DNA of 64,000 nucleotides, taken from Gemmatimonadaceae bacterium. GTDB lineage: Bacteria > Gemmatimonadota > Gemmatimonadetes > Gemmatimonadales > Gemmatimonadaceae. The position numbers and the translations under genes were made by a program. The stretch covers positions 43,728 through 107,727 of the forward strand of contig JAUQWM010000046.1 of the NCBI GenBank assembly GCA_030835125.1, written 5' to 3'. How positions within the stretch are numbered: position 1 is the stretch's first letter; every line of letters begins with the position of its first letter. Under the pieces are notes generated by a model. It had not been told where the DNA came from and did not search any database. It saw nothing but the letters and a program-made list of their open reading frames with translations. Of this stretch, positions 43,234 to 51,733 are shown in pieces.

Positions 43234-44406
43234 TCAGCGGGCGGCGTCGTGGATGGCGGCCAGCGCCTGGTGCGCGCCCCGTTCCCACGAGAGCGCCGAC
43301 GCCCGCTGCTGCGCCACGCGTCCCATGACGGCGCGGAGCGTGCGATCGGTGAGGAGCCGCAACATGGCGTCATGGAGCGCGTCGAAGTCGCCCGGCCGCA
43401 CGAAGAGGCCACCACCCGCGAGCAGTTCCGGCAGCGGACTCTCGATCGTCGCCACGACCGGCGCGCCACAGGCGGCCGCCTCGACGGCCGGCAAGCCGAA
43501 TCCTTCCGCCTCGGACGGAAGCAGCGACGCGGCGGCGCCGGCCAGCAGGGGACGCAAGCCTTCATCGCTGACAAAGCCCAGCCAGTGGACCAGCGCGGTC
43601 GTGCCCGCTTCGGCCACGATGGCGTCGAGCTTGCCCTGCTCCTTGTGAAAGACGTCGCCGCTGCGCGACCCGACGAGGAGCAGGTGGGGCGCGCTGGCCT
43701 GCGACGCCGCGAGGGCGGCGTGCGCGCGGAGGATCAGGTCCAGGCGCTTGTGGGGATTGAACCCGCCGACGTAGACGAACCAGTCGCAATCGTCAGGCAT
43801 GCCGGCGGCACCCGCGGCGGCGCGGATCTCGTCCGCCGAACAGGGACGGTATGCCGGCGCCGGTGCCTCGACGGCGACGCGGATCCGCCCGGGATTGACG
43901 TGGAGCACCTCGGCAATGGAGCGCGCCGAGTAGTCCGACACGGTCAGGACCGTGCGGGCCTGGGCGAGGGCCAGCCTCACCTTGAGGTTCCAGAAGAGGC
44001 GCGCCCGTCGCGACGGGAGGGTCAGCGCCGGGAACCGCTCGGGAATGGTGTCGTGGATGGTGACGACCGCCGGCAGCCCGGGCGGCAGCGGGAAATACGT
44101 GTACACGGACGGCGAGAAGAAGACGTCGGGCCGGTCCCGCCAGACGGCGCGCGTGAGGCGGAGCAGGTCGCGCGGCGACCGGTTGGAGTCCGCGGACGCC
44201 GCCACCGTCGGCGACTCGTCCATCGCCACCTCGATGAACTCGACGTTAGGCGCCGGGTCCGGGTAGGCCTCGAAGGAGCGGCGATCGCCGAAGCAGCTGA
44301 AGCGGTCCTCCGGCGCGGCGCGCGTCATCTCGCGCATCAGTTCCCGCGCGAAGCGGCCGTAGCCGCGCCCGTTGGCCCAGCAGGTGGCGTCGACGCCGAT
44401 GACCAT
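43234..44406 (-). CDS. Glycosyltransferase family 4
   Basis: The 390-residue GT-B enzyme has GVDATCWANGRGYGRFARELM near the start and the GT4 C-terminal motifs FVYVGGFNPHKRLDLIL and LLPSEAEGFGLPAVEAAACGAPVVA (E-x7-E). AVVTIHDTIPERFP is typical of mannosyltransferase-like members. It likely adds a sugar to the lipid-linked chain. ATG 44406 is preferred because homologous sequence begins there. No good Shine-Dalgarno is visible. Confidence 0.85.
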   Translation of the reverse strand: MVIGVDATCWANGRGYGRFARELMREMTRAAPEDRFSCFGDRRSFEAYPDPAPNVEFIEVAMDESPTVAASADSNRSPRDLLRLTRAVWRDRPDVFFSPSVYTYFPLPPGLPAVVTIHDTIPERFPALTLPSRRARLFWNLKVRLALAQARTVLTVSDYSARSIAEVLHVNPGRIRVAVEAPAPAYRPCSADEIRAAAGAAGMPDDCDWFVYVGGFNPHKRLDLILRAHAALAASQASAPHLLLVGSRSGDVFHKEQGKLDAIVAEAGTTALVHWLGFVSDEGLRPLLAGAAASLLPSEAEGFGLPAVEAAACGAPVVATIESPLPELLAGGGLFVRPGDFDALHDAMLRLLTDRTLRAVMGRVAQQRASALSWERGAHQALAAIHDAAR

Positions 44407-44447
44407 GGGGGATTGTATCGTGCCGGCGCCGGGGCGGCGCGAGGGAT

Positions 44448-46490
44448 TCAGGCGGTGACGGGCTCGCCGCGACGTGACGCCGGCTTGAGCGCATCGCCGG
44501 CGCTCGCGGTGAGGTACCCGACCGCCTCGCCCACCATCCAGGCGGTCGAGATCATCGCCAGCGACGGCAGGCAGCGCAGCAACTGGTCGCGGTGTCGCCC
44601 GCGGCGCCGGAGATTCCCCACCACCCGCGCCACCAGCAGCGGCGGCATGGCCAGCGCGGCGGCGGACATCGCCAGCCGCTTCGGCAGCGCGACCCCGGGC
44701 ACGCGGGTGCTTCCGAAGAGGCGCCCGAAGCTGAACCGGTCGCGCAGCGCCGCGCCGACGCTCAACCGTCGCTGCTCGAACACCGTCATGGAGGGCTCGA
44801 ACCAGAGCGTGGCGCCGGAGGCCGCCAACGCTCCGTTCACCACGTTCTCGTGGAACTCGGTCGTCCAGTGCTCGCGCGTGGACTCCAGCGCAGAGCGCTT
44901 GTACGCGACATTGCAGTCGGACAGGGCGTGGGTCGCGCCGGCCGGCAGCGGCAGCATGTACCGGCTGTAGTCGGCGAGGTACACCGACCAGTTGAGCGGC
45001 GTGTCCCGGCCCCCCTCGTCGGGCAGCCCCTTCTCGATCGGTCCGCCCACGGCGGCGTGCGTCGAGGCGTGGGCCGCGAGTACGCGCTCGCACCAGTCAG
45101 GCGCGGGACGGCAGTGACCCTCGAGGAACGCAACGACGTCTCCGGTACTCGACAGGGCGCCGGTCGACCGCAATTCCGCGGGCGTCCGCACGCCGGTCAT
45201 CTCCAGGAAACGAACGTCGGGGAACTCGCGCCGGAGCCCACTCGCATCGGGCAGGGTGCTGTCGAAGGGCACGATGACTTCGGCGCCGACCGCCGCCGCC
45301 TGCGACCGCAAGGCGGCCAGGCATTCCCGCAGGCCGCCGCCGAAGGCGAGGGCCACGATGGACAGGCGAAGGGCGGCCGGCGATTCCGACGGCGCGGCAG
45401 GAGCCGGATCGAGCGCCGTGGTGGTCATGACCGGGGCCGGCCGGGTGGAACCCACATCGCCGGCGGCCGCGAACGCGATCTCGACCGCGCGCAGCCCATC
45501 CTGCCCGCTGGCGACGCGCGACGGGTTCCCGTGTACCCAGGCCGCGAACGCCTGCAGCTCGTCGACAAAGCTCTCCACCACGACCCACTTGTAGCTCTTG
45601 AGTTTCTCGCCCAGGGCCCAGCGCGGGAACCAGTCGGTCTTCGTCTGCGTTCGCCCGGCGGTCTGGGCGGCCCAGGTGACCTGGGTCATCATGGGAAAGC
45701 AGGTGGCGCGGATGCAGCCCCGCGAGCCGTAGATCTCGATGCGGAACTGGTACTTCCGCCACTCCGTCCAGCTGGCGTGCACCGCGGCGAGGTTCCCGCG
45801 GCTGCTCGTGAGCAGCGCGAAGCCGTTGTCCTCGCAGCCGGGGTATTTCCAGACCCTGCCTGACGAGACACCCTTCACCTCCGCGACGTCGCCCAGGAAG
45901 TCGCGGGTGAGGTCGATCAGGTGGATGCCGATGTCGCGGAGGGCGCCGCCGCCCACGGTGCCGGCATCGTGCACCCACGGCTGGTTGTGCGATGTCGCCG
46001 AGTAGCCGCCGTAGCTGCGGATGTGGTCGAGCTCCCCGATGATGCCGCTGTCGAGGAGCGCGCGTGCCTTGCTGAAGGACGGGTAGAACCGGTAGTTGAA
46101 CCCGGTCGCCAGGCGCCGCCCGGTCCGCTCCGCGGCGGCAACCATCGCGCGACACTCGTCAGGCGTGCGGGCCAGGGGTTTCTCGCACAGCACGTGCTTC
46201 CCTGCCTCGAGCGCCGCGATCGTCATCTCCTGGTGCAGCGATGGCGGGGTGGACACGATGACCGCGTCGACGTCGTCGCGGGCGATGGCCAGCCGCCAGT
46301 CGGCCACGGACACGGCGCCGGGCACAATCGCCGCGACGGTCGCCGCCTTCGCGGCATCGGTGTCGGCGGTGACGACCAGGCGGCACCCGGCGGCGCGGGC
46401 GAGCGCCTGGGCCCGCAGGATGCCGATGTCACCGCAGCCAATCAGGGCAAAGCGAAGGGCCTTGCCGCCGGTCTCCGGCGGCGCGCTCAC
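44448..46490 (-). CDS. Fused Gfo/Idh/MocA oxidoreductase and glycosyltransferase 2
   Basis: This 680-residue frame carries two domains with no stop between them. Residues about 1-350 are a Gfo/Idh/MocA NAD(P)-dependent oxidoreductase, with the Rossmann loop GCGDIGILRAQAL and the EKPLA motif. DAGTVGGGALRDIGIHLIDL is the catalytic segment. Residues about 365-680 are a GT2-like domain (LRLSIVALAFGGG, FLEGHCRP, DCNVAYKRSAL, WFEPSMTVFEQRR) with two C-terminal hydrophobic helices. An internal ATG at 45428 lies near the join, so two separate proteins cannot be excluded. GTG 46490 overlaps the flavoprotein stop by 4 bases. Confidence 0.75.
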   Translation of the reverse strand: MSAPPETGGKALRFALIGCGDIGILRAQALARAAGCRLVVTADTDAAKAATVAAIVPGAVSVADWRLAIARDDVDAVIVSTPPSLHQEMTIAALEAGKHVLCEKPLARTPDECRAMVAAAERTGRRLATGFNYRFYPSFSKARALLDSGIIGELDHIRSYGGYSATSHNQPWVHDAGTVGGGALRDIGIHLIDLTRDFLGDVAEVKGVSSGRVWKYPGCEDNGFALLTSSRGNLAAVHASWTEWRKYQFRIEIYGSRGCIRATCFPMMTQVTWAAQTAGRTQTKTDWFPRWALGEKLKSYKWVVVESFVDELQAFAAWVHGNPSRVASGQDGLRAVEIAFAAAGDVGSTRPAPVMTTTALDPAPAAPSESPAALRLSIVALAFGGGLRECLAALRSQAAAVGAEVIVPFDSTLPDASGLRREFPDVRFLEMTGVRTPAELRSTGALSSTGDVVAFLEGHCRPAPDWCERVLAAHASTHAAVGGPIEKGLPDEGGRDTPLNWSVYLADYSRYMLPLPAGATHALSDCNVAYKRSALESTREHWTTEFHENVVNGALAASGATLWFEPSMTVFEQRRLSVGAALRDRFSFGRLFGSTRVPGVALPKRLAMSAAALAMPPLLVARVVGNLRRRGRHRDQLLRCLPSLAMISTAWMVGEAVGYLTASAGDALKPASRRGEPVTA

Positions 46491-47992
46491 GACGCGACGC
46501 GTTCGGGGACGGGACGGGTACCCGCGTTGGCCGTCTCGATCTTCTGCTCCTCGTGATACTCGAAGTCCGTGTTGACAGACCAGACGTCGTGCGAGGCGCC
46601 GCGCATGTTCTGGACGGCCATCATCGCCGTGAACATGGAGTGGTCCTGGTTGTTGTACTTGTGCATGCCGTTGCGGCCGACCGTGTGCAGGTTGCGAATG
46701 GGATCGATGAACTCGCGCACCTTCGCCAGGTGGCCGGCATAGGTCGAGTCGTAGACCGGGTACGCCTTCGGCATGCGGACCACGCACCCGTCGCGGACCC
46801 TCGACGGATCGACGAGCCCGAGCTCCCCGAGTTCACGCGTCGCCAGCGCCACCAGGTCGGCATCGGGGCTCGCCCAGAGGCCGTCGCCCTCGAAGCAGAA
46901 ATACTCCAGCCCCAGGCAGGTCGTCCCCGGCTCCGGGACCATGGCCCGGCTCCAGTTGTTGAAGTTCTGGATGCGGCCGACCTGCACGCCCGGGGTATGG
47001 ATGTAGATCCAGTTGTCCGGGAAGACGTCGTCGGCGTCGATCATGAGCGCGACGGTGAGGAAGTCGCGGTAGTTCAGTCCCTCGCCGGCACCGCGGATGG
47101 CGGGCGGCGGCGCCGGATCCATCGCGCGCGCGAGGTTCCGCAGCGGCATTGTCGAGATGAAGTGGTCGCCCTCGATGCGACGGGTGCCGTCGGGGGTCCG
47201 TGCGCGCACGGCCACGATGCGCCCGTTGCGATGCTCGAGGTGCTCCACCTGGTGCCGCATGAGGACTTCGCCGCCAAGGTCGCGGATCTTCTCCGTCGCG
47301 GTCTCCCACATCTGGCCGGGCCCGAGCCGCGGGTACTGGAAGCGGTCGATCAGCGTCTTGATGGTCTCCGACCGCTTCTGCAGCTGCGCCGCGTTCAGGA
47401 TCGCCTTGGCGAGCGACAGGCCCTGGATGCGCTGGGCCGCCCATTCGGCGCGGATCTCCGTGCACGGAATGCCCCACACCTTCTCCGTGTAGGTCTTGAA
47501 GAAGATCTCGAACAGCCGCTTGCCGAACCGGTTCGTGACCCACTGCTCGAGGTTCTCCTCGACCGGATACGGCTTGAAATGCCATTTGACGTAACTGGCG
47601 ACGCAGAGGAACGTGTTCCAGAGGCCAAGGCCGAGGAGCGCGTTCTTCGCCTTGAGCGGATAGTCGAAGTACTTCCCGCTGTAGTGAATGCGGGAGAGGC
47701 GCGGCACCGAGATGAACTCGGGGCCAAGGATCTCGTGCCAGAGATCCTCGACGGGCGCGATCTTGGTGAAGAAGCGGTGACCGCCGATGTCGAATCGGTA
47801 GCCATTGTACTGGGCAGTGCGCGAAATGCCGCCGACGATGTCATCGCCTTCGAGCACGGTGACCCGGACGCCATCCTTCGCGAGGAGGTACGCCGCCGTC
47901 AAACCGGCAGGACCGGCGCCGATGACAACGACGTGGTCCCCGCCCTTGAGTCGCTCGACGCTACGCGCCGGCACCATTCGATCCGCGCTCAC
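46487..47992 (-). CDS. UGM-like FAD-dependent oxidoreductase/mutase
   Basis: The 501-residue flavoprotein has the FAD loop VVVIGAGPAGLTAAYLLAK (about 20-38) and GGISRTAQYNGYRFDIGGHRFF, a pattern shared by UDP-galactopyranose mutase and protoporphyrinogen-oxidase-like enzymes. YTEKVWGIPCTEI and VGRNGMHKYNNQDHSM are typical of the NAD(P)-binding UGM-like subgroup. It probably rearranges or oxidises a nucleotide sugar for the surface polymer. It is followed by the fused oxidoreductase-GT2 gene with a 4-base overlap. Confidence 0.8.
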   Translation of the reverse strand: MSADRMVPARSVERLKGGDHVVVIGAGPAGLTAAYLLAKDGVRVTVLEGDDIVGGISRTAQYNGYRFDIGGHRFFTKIAPVEDLWHEILGPEFISVPRLSRIHYSGKYFDYPLKAKNALLGLGLWNTFLCVASYVKWHFKPYPVEENLEQWVTNRFGKRLFEIFFKTYTEKVWGIPCTEIRAEWAAQRIQGLSLAKAILNAAQLQKRSETIKTLIDRFQYPRLGPGQMWETATEKIRDLGGEVLMRHQVEHLEHRNGRIVAVRARTPDGTRRIEGDHFISTMPLRNLARAMDPAPPPAIRGAGEGLNYRDFLTVALMIDADDVFPDNWIYIHTPGVQVGRIQNFNNWSRAMVPEPGTTCLGLEYFCFEGDGLWASPDADLVALATRELGELGLVDPSRVRDGCVVRMPKAYPVYDSTYAGHLAKVREFIDPIRNLHTVGRNGMHKYNNQDHSMFTAMMAVQNMRGASHDVWSVNTDFEYHEEQKIETANAGTRPVPERVAS

Positions 47993-48181
47993 GATTGCTC
48001 AGCCGCCCGTTGCTGGAATATTCGGCGCCGACTGCTGCCCCGAAAAGTGCACGTTTCCCGCCAACCCGACGACGAGCATGTGGGCATGCGGCAACGGTAT
48101 TTCCGTGAATGCAAGTAAGGTGGCCGGAACAGGATGCATCCCGGACCGCCGATCGGCTGGGTTCCCGCGATCGCCGGCAGC

Positions 48182-48694
48182 CTAGACGGCAGCGGCCATC
48201 TCGATGGCGGCACCGCGGGCCCCGGACTGGGGCGAGGACGGCGCCGGGGCGTCAGCAAGGGGTGCACGGATCGCGACTTGTGCGTCCATGACGACCGTCT
48301 CGGCGACCGCGGACCTGGCTTCGATTCCGGGGAGGAGCGCCCGGTAGGCATCGAGCCACGCGGCATCACCCACATCGACATCGTCGCGAAGGGCGACGAT
48401 CGCGCCGTTGGCGTGGGTCATTCCCAGGTCGCACATCTCCGCACGGGTGCATCCCTCAGGGGCGGCGACAAACTCGACACCGCTCCGGGTCACGCTGGCG
48501 GCGAACGACTCGTCGGCATCGCGGGACACGATGATGAGCTCCGCGGCGATTCCGGCGGACGCCTGGGTGAGCGTCCGGGCGGCGCGCAGTCCATTGGCCG
48601 AATCGGAGGAAACGACGACAATGGAAAGCGACGCGCTGTGGCTGCTGCGCGCTGACGCCGGGGTGCGCTGCCTTCCCTGAGTCGCTGCTTTCAT
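48182..48694 (-). CDS. Short GT2-like protein, possibly truncated
   Basis: The 170-residue protein has a GT-A-like start SLSIVVVSSDSANGLRAARTL and a later ALRDDVDVGDAAWLDAYRALL, which resembles the acidic metal site and following helix of GT2 enzymes. It ends in a low-complexity Ala/Pro/Ser tail and lacks the second half of the fold. It may be a binding module or a decayed transferase. ATG 48694 begins the recognisable part. A sigma-54-like site lies about 40 bases upstream. Confidence 0.5.
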   Translation of the reverse strand: MKAATQGRQRTPASARSSHSASLSIVVVSSDSANGLRAARTLTQASAGIAAELIIVSRDADESFAASVTRSGVEFVAAPEGCTRAEMCDLGMTHANGAIVALRDDVDVGDAAWLDAYRALLPGIEARSAVAETVVMDAQVAIRAPLADAPAPSSPQSGARGAAIEMAAAV

Positions 48695-49064
48695 GTTTCC
48701 TCGAAGAGATGGGGTTCCGTCGCCCCGTTTGAGATGCAAGCCGACTGCCGTTGTTTCATGAGATGAAGCAGGGTCGACAGTGCGATGGTAAATTATTCGC
48801 CTCCAATGGTTTGGGGTGTCGGGACTGTGGGGTGAACGAGGCGGGTGTGCCCCGATTGCACAGCGAAATGTTGATGTCTCGCCACACCCTCTCTTGCGGT
48901 GTTGGGGACGCGCCACTTATCAACCCCCGGCTGGCACTGCTGTGGAAACCGCGGGGTGCGTCACTGCCGCAGGTGGAGGGGATGTACGGCGGGTTTGCAG
49001 CGCCGGCGTGCAGTGGTCGTCTTCTTGCCGGGGCGAAATGCCCATCGTTCAACGATATCCCTGA
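48695..49064. promoter_or_regulatory. Divergent regulatory region before UbiA-type gene
   Basis: About 370 bases with lower GC content and no convincing gene. It includes the leftward sigma-54-like site at 48735-48750, a rightward TGGCAC-TGCTG-TGGAA (48932-48947, perfect -24 but poor -12), and ACACC-N9-GGTGT (48887-48905). Confidence 0.45.
48735..48750 (-). promoter_or_regulatory. Sigma-54 (RpoN)-type promoter for the short GT2-like gene
   Basis: On the minus strand CGGCAG-TCGGC-TTGCA matches TGGCAC-N5-TTGCA at 9 of 11 positions and keeps GG-N10-GC. The expected transcript start is about 30 bases before the ATG at 48694. Confidence 0.45.
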
Positions 49065-50015
49065 ATGGCGCACGAACAGCCGAACGAAGTCGCCCTGCCC
49101 GACGCGCTGACCAGCGCGTCTGCACGCGTTGCCGCGGGCGGATCGCTGCGCGCCTGGGTGAAGGCCCTTCGACCCGAGCAGTGGGTGAAGAACGGATTCG
49201 TCCTCTCGCCGCTGGTCTTCTCGGGCAAGGCCGGGATCTGGGACGCCCAGTGGCGAACGCTGGTGGCGTTCGCCGCCTTCTGTGCCGTCGCGAGCGCCGT
49301 GTACCTGATGAACGACGTCATCGACCGCGAGAACGACCGACAGCATCCCCGGAAGCGCCATCGGCCGGTCGCGTCAGGGCTGATCGCGCCCCGGAGCGCA
49401 CTCGTGGCGTCGGTGATCATCGGCCTGGGCGCGCTGGTGCTGGGGAGCCTGGCCGGCGGGAGCGTGGCGGTGGTGCTTGCGTCGTACCTCGTCCTGAACG
49501 TGCTGTACGGGACGTGGCTGAAGAACGTCGTCATCGTCGATGTCTTCTCGATCGCCGCATTTTTCGTCATGCGGCTGGTGGCCGGCGCCGCGGCGATCAG
49601 CGTGCGGCCTTCCATCTGGCTGCTGCTGTGCGGCGGGTTACTGGCGCTGTACCTCGGGTTCGCGAAGCGCCGGCATGAGCTGGTGCTCCTCGGCAGCGAC
49701 TCCGCGACGCACCGCGCGGTGCTGGCCTCCTACAGCACGGTGTTCCTCGACCAGCTGTCGGTGGTCCTGCTGTCGGTGACGGTCGTCTCGTACATCATGT
49801 ACACGCTGGAATCCGAGACCGCGCGGCTGGTCGGGACCGACGCGTTGTCGTACAGCACGGCCTTCGTGCTGTACGGGGTGCTGCGCTACCTCTGGCTGGT
49901 GCACCGCCACGAGGGCGGCAACCCGACCGAGACCCTGCTCACCGACCGTGCGCTCCTGGCCGACGTGGTGCTGTGGGGACTGTACTGTGGCGCCGTGATC
50001 TACCTCGCGCGTTAG
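49065..50015 (+). CDS. UbiA-family prenyl-phosphate transferase (DPPR synthase-like)
   Basis: The 316-residue integral membrane protein has about nine helices. The aspartate-rich motif NDVIDRENDRQHP (Asn83, Asp84, Asp87, Asp91) binds Mg2+ and the diphosphate substrate. RPEQWVKNGFVLSPL and KRHRPVASG are typical of decaprenyl-phosphate phosphoribosyltransferases (Rv3806c-like), which make the lipid-linked pentose donor for arabinan in mycobacteria. Here it would supply a polyprenyl-linked pentose to the GT-C enzymes downstream. The TAG stop lies inside CGTTAGGC and the next ATG follows. Confidence 0.82.
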   Translation: MAHEQPNEVALPDALTSASARVAAGGSLRAWVKALRPEQWVKNGFVLSPLVFSGKAGIWDAQWRTLVAFAAFCAVASAVYLMNDVIDRENDRQHPRKRHRPVASGLIAPRSALVASVIIGLGALVLGSLAGGSVAVVLASYLVLNVLYGTWLKNVVIVDVFSIAAFFVMRLVAGAAAISVRPSIWLLLCGGLLALYLGFAKRRHELVLLGSDSATHRAVLASYSTVFLDQLSVVLLSVTVVSYIMYTLESETARLVGTDALSYSTAFVLYGVLRYLWLVHRHEGGNPTETLLTDRALLADVVLWGLYCGAVIYLAR

Positions 50016-50017
50016 GC

Positions 50018-51733
50018 ATGGGCACGGCCGTCAGCGGCGGGCCGCCCCCGGCCCCGGAGGGACGCCGGCGCGCCGCGGACCTGGCGTGGGCGACCGTGCT
50101 GCTGGCGGCGATCGTCCTGCCGGTCACGCCCACCGCGGCCTGGTTCGACGGCACCTATACCGCGACGCGCGATGACCTCGTCGCCGGCACGTGGGTCCTC
50201 AAGCTCGCGCTGGCGACGCTGGCGGCGGCGGGCCTGGCGATCCGCCACCTGCGACTCCCCGACGATCCCGCCCCGCCGGCTTCCACGATTACGCCCGCGG
50301 GCGGGCGCGAACTCCTGGCGGTCGGCGCGATCGTCGTCCTGGCGCTCGGCCTCCGCCTGTACCGGGTCGATTCGGAGCTCTGGCTGGACGAGATCCTCCT
50401 TCGCGTTCGCTACGTGCCGCTGGAATTCCGGCAGCTGCTCTCCACGTACGACAGCCAGAACCACCAGCCGTTGTACACGATCATGGCCCGGCTCGCGTGG
50501 CTGGCGGCGGGCGGCGCGGACTGGTCGGTCCGGCTTCCCGCCGTGCTGTTCGGTACCGGCAGCCTGGTCGCGCTCTGGGCCTTCGGACGACGCGTCACTT
50601 CCAGCGCCGAAGCCATCCTGGCGGCGCTGGTGCTCGCGGTTTCGTACCACCACGTGTGGTTCTCGCAGAACGCGCGCGGCTATACCGCCATGCTGTTCCT
50701 TGCCATCCTGGCGACGTCGGTCTTTCTCCGATTGGCGACGGGCGGGCCGGCCATGTCGCGACAGGCGTGGCTGTACGGGGTGCTCATGGCGCTGGCGACG
50801 TACACGCACCTGACCGCCGCGCTCATCGCGGTCGGGCACGCGCTCGCTCTGGCGCTGACCACCCCCTGGCCCGATCCGGCCCGGCGCCGCCGCGCTGCCT
50901 GGCCGGTGATCGCGCTGGCCCTCAGCGCGATCCTCACGGTCTGCCTCTACGCCCCCATGCTGCCGCAGGTCGTCAGGCAGCTGTCCACGCCGACGATGGC
51001 CGGCGTGGAGGTCGAGTGGACCGGCGCCGGCTGGATGCTCACCGAGGGACTCCGGGTGCTGTCGCAGGGTATTCCAGGCGGACTGGTCACGGTGGTGGTG
51101 GCGCTGCTGGTCCTGGCGGTCGGCGTGGGAAGCTACTGGCGGCAATCGCGGGCCACCGCGTTGCTGATGTTCCTGCCGGTCCTGGTGACCCTGCTGGCGG
51201 TTCTGGCCGCGCGGCACAACCTGTGGCCACGGTTCTTCTTCTTCGCTGCCGGCTTCATCGTGCTCGCGGCCCTGCGCGGCGGTTTCGTGCTGGTGACCAC
51301 GGTCATCCGATGGCAGCCGCGACGCATTGCGATCCTCGGCGCCTGCGGGGTCGCGGTGCTGAGCCTCCTCACCGTGCCCCGGGCGTGGGTGCCCAAGCAG
51401 CAGTTCCAGGCCGCGCTGGAATTCGTGGAGGGCGAGCGCCAGCCCGGGGACGTCACGGTGGCGGTCGACGTGGCGGCGCACGTCTACCTGATGCGGGGAT
51501 GGGCACCGTCATGGGGCCTCACGACCAGCCTGCCGATGCTCGACGCCGTCGAGCGAAGCGCCGGGCGCACCTGGGTCGTCTACACCCTGCCCGCGCGAAT
51601 GCGGGCGGTGGCACCCGCGCTGGCCGACCATCTTTCCCCACCGCGATACGAAGCAGTCCGCATCTTCCCCGCCTCGGTGGGCGGGGGAGAGATCCACATC
51701 CTTCGCCATACTCCTGTCCCTGGTCATGACTGA
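50018..51733 (+). CDS. GT-C membrane glycosyltransferase (GT39/ArnT-like)
   Basis: A 571-residue protein with about 11-13 membrane helices. The first external loop contains ELWLDEILLRVRYVPL, with the DE pair usual in GT-C catalytic loops, and QNHQPLYTIMARLAWL. These features match the PMT/ArnT (GT39, glycosyltransferase family 83-like) group that uses polyprenyl-phosphate sugars at the periplasmic face. The C-terminal 120 residues are a soluble domain. The start ATG 50018 is 2 bases after the UbiA gene stop; the GT2 start overlaps its end by 8 bases. Confidence 0.8.
   Translation: MGTAVSGGPPPAPEGRRRAADLAWATVLLAAIVLPVTPTAAWFDGTYTATRDDLVAGTWVLKLALATLAAAGLAIRHLRLPDDPAPPASTITPAGGRELLAVGAIVVLALGLRLYRVDSELWLDEILLRVRYVPLEFRQLLSTYDSQNHQPLYTIMARLAWLAAGGADWSVRLPAVLFGTGSLVALWAFGRRVTSSAEAILAALVLAVSYHHVWFSQNARGYTAMLFLAILATSVFLRLATGGPAMSRQAWLYGVLMALATYTHLTAALIAVGHALALALTTPWPDPARRRRAAWPVIALALSAILTVCLYAPMLPQVVRQLSTPTMAGVEVEWTGAGWMLTEGLRVLSQGIPGGLVTVVVALLVLAVGVGSYWRQSRATALLMFLPVLVTLLAVLAARHNLWPRFFFFAAGFIVLAALRGGFVLVTTVIRWQPRRIAILGACGVAVLSLLTVPRAWVPKQQFQAALEFVEGERQPGDVTVAVDVAAHVYLMRGWAPSWGLTTSLPMLDAVERSAGRTWVVYTLPARMRAVAPALADHLSPPRYEAVRIFPASVGGGEIHILRHTPVPGHD

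Noticed and set aside
49637..49640. Idea that every TTA codon lies in the octamer
   Set aside because: At least one TTA codon (in the UbiA-type gene near 49638) is outside it, so the statement holds only for many TTA codons.
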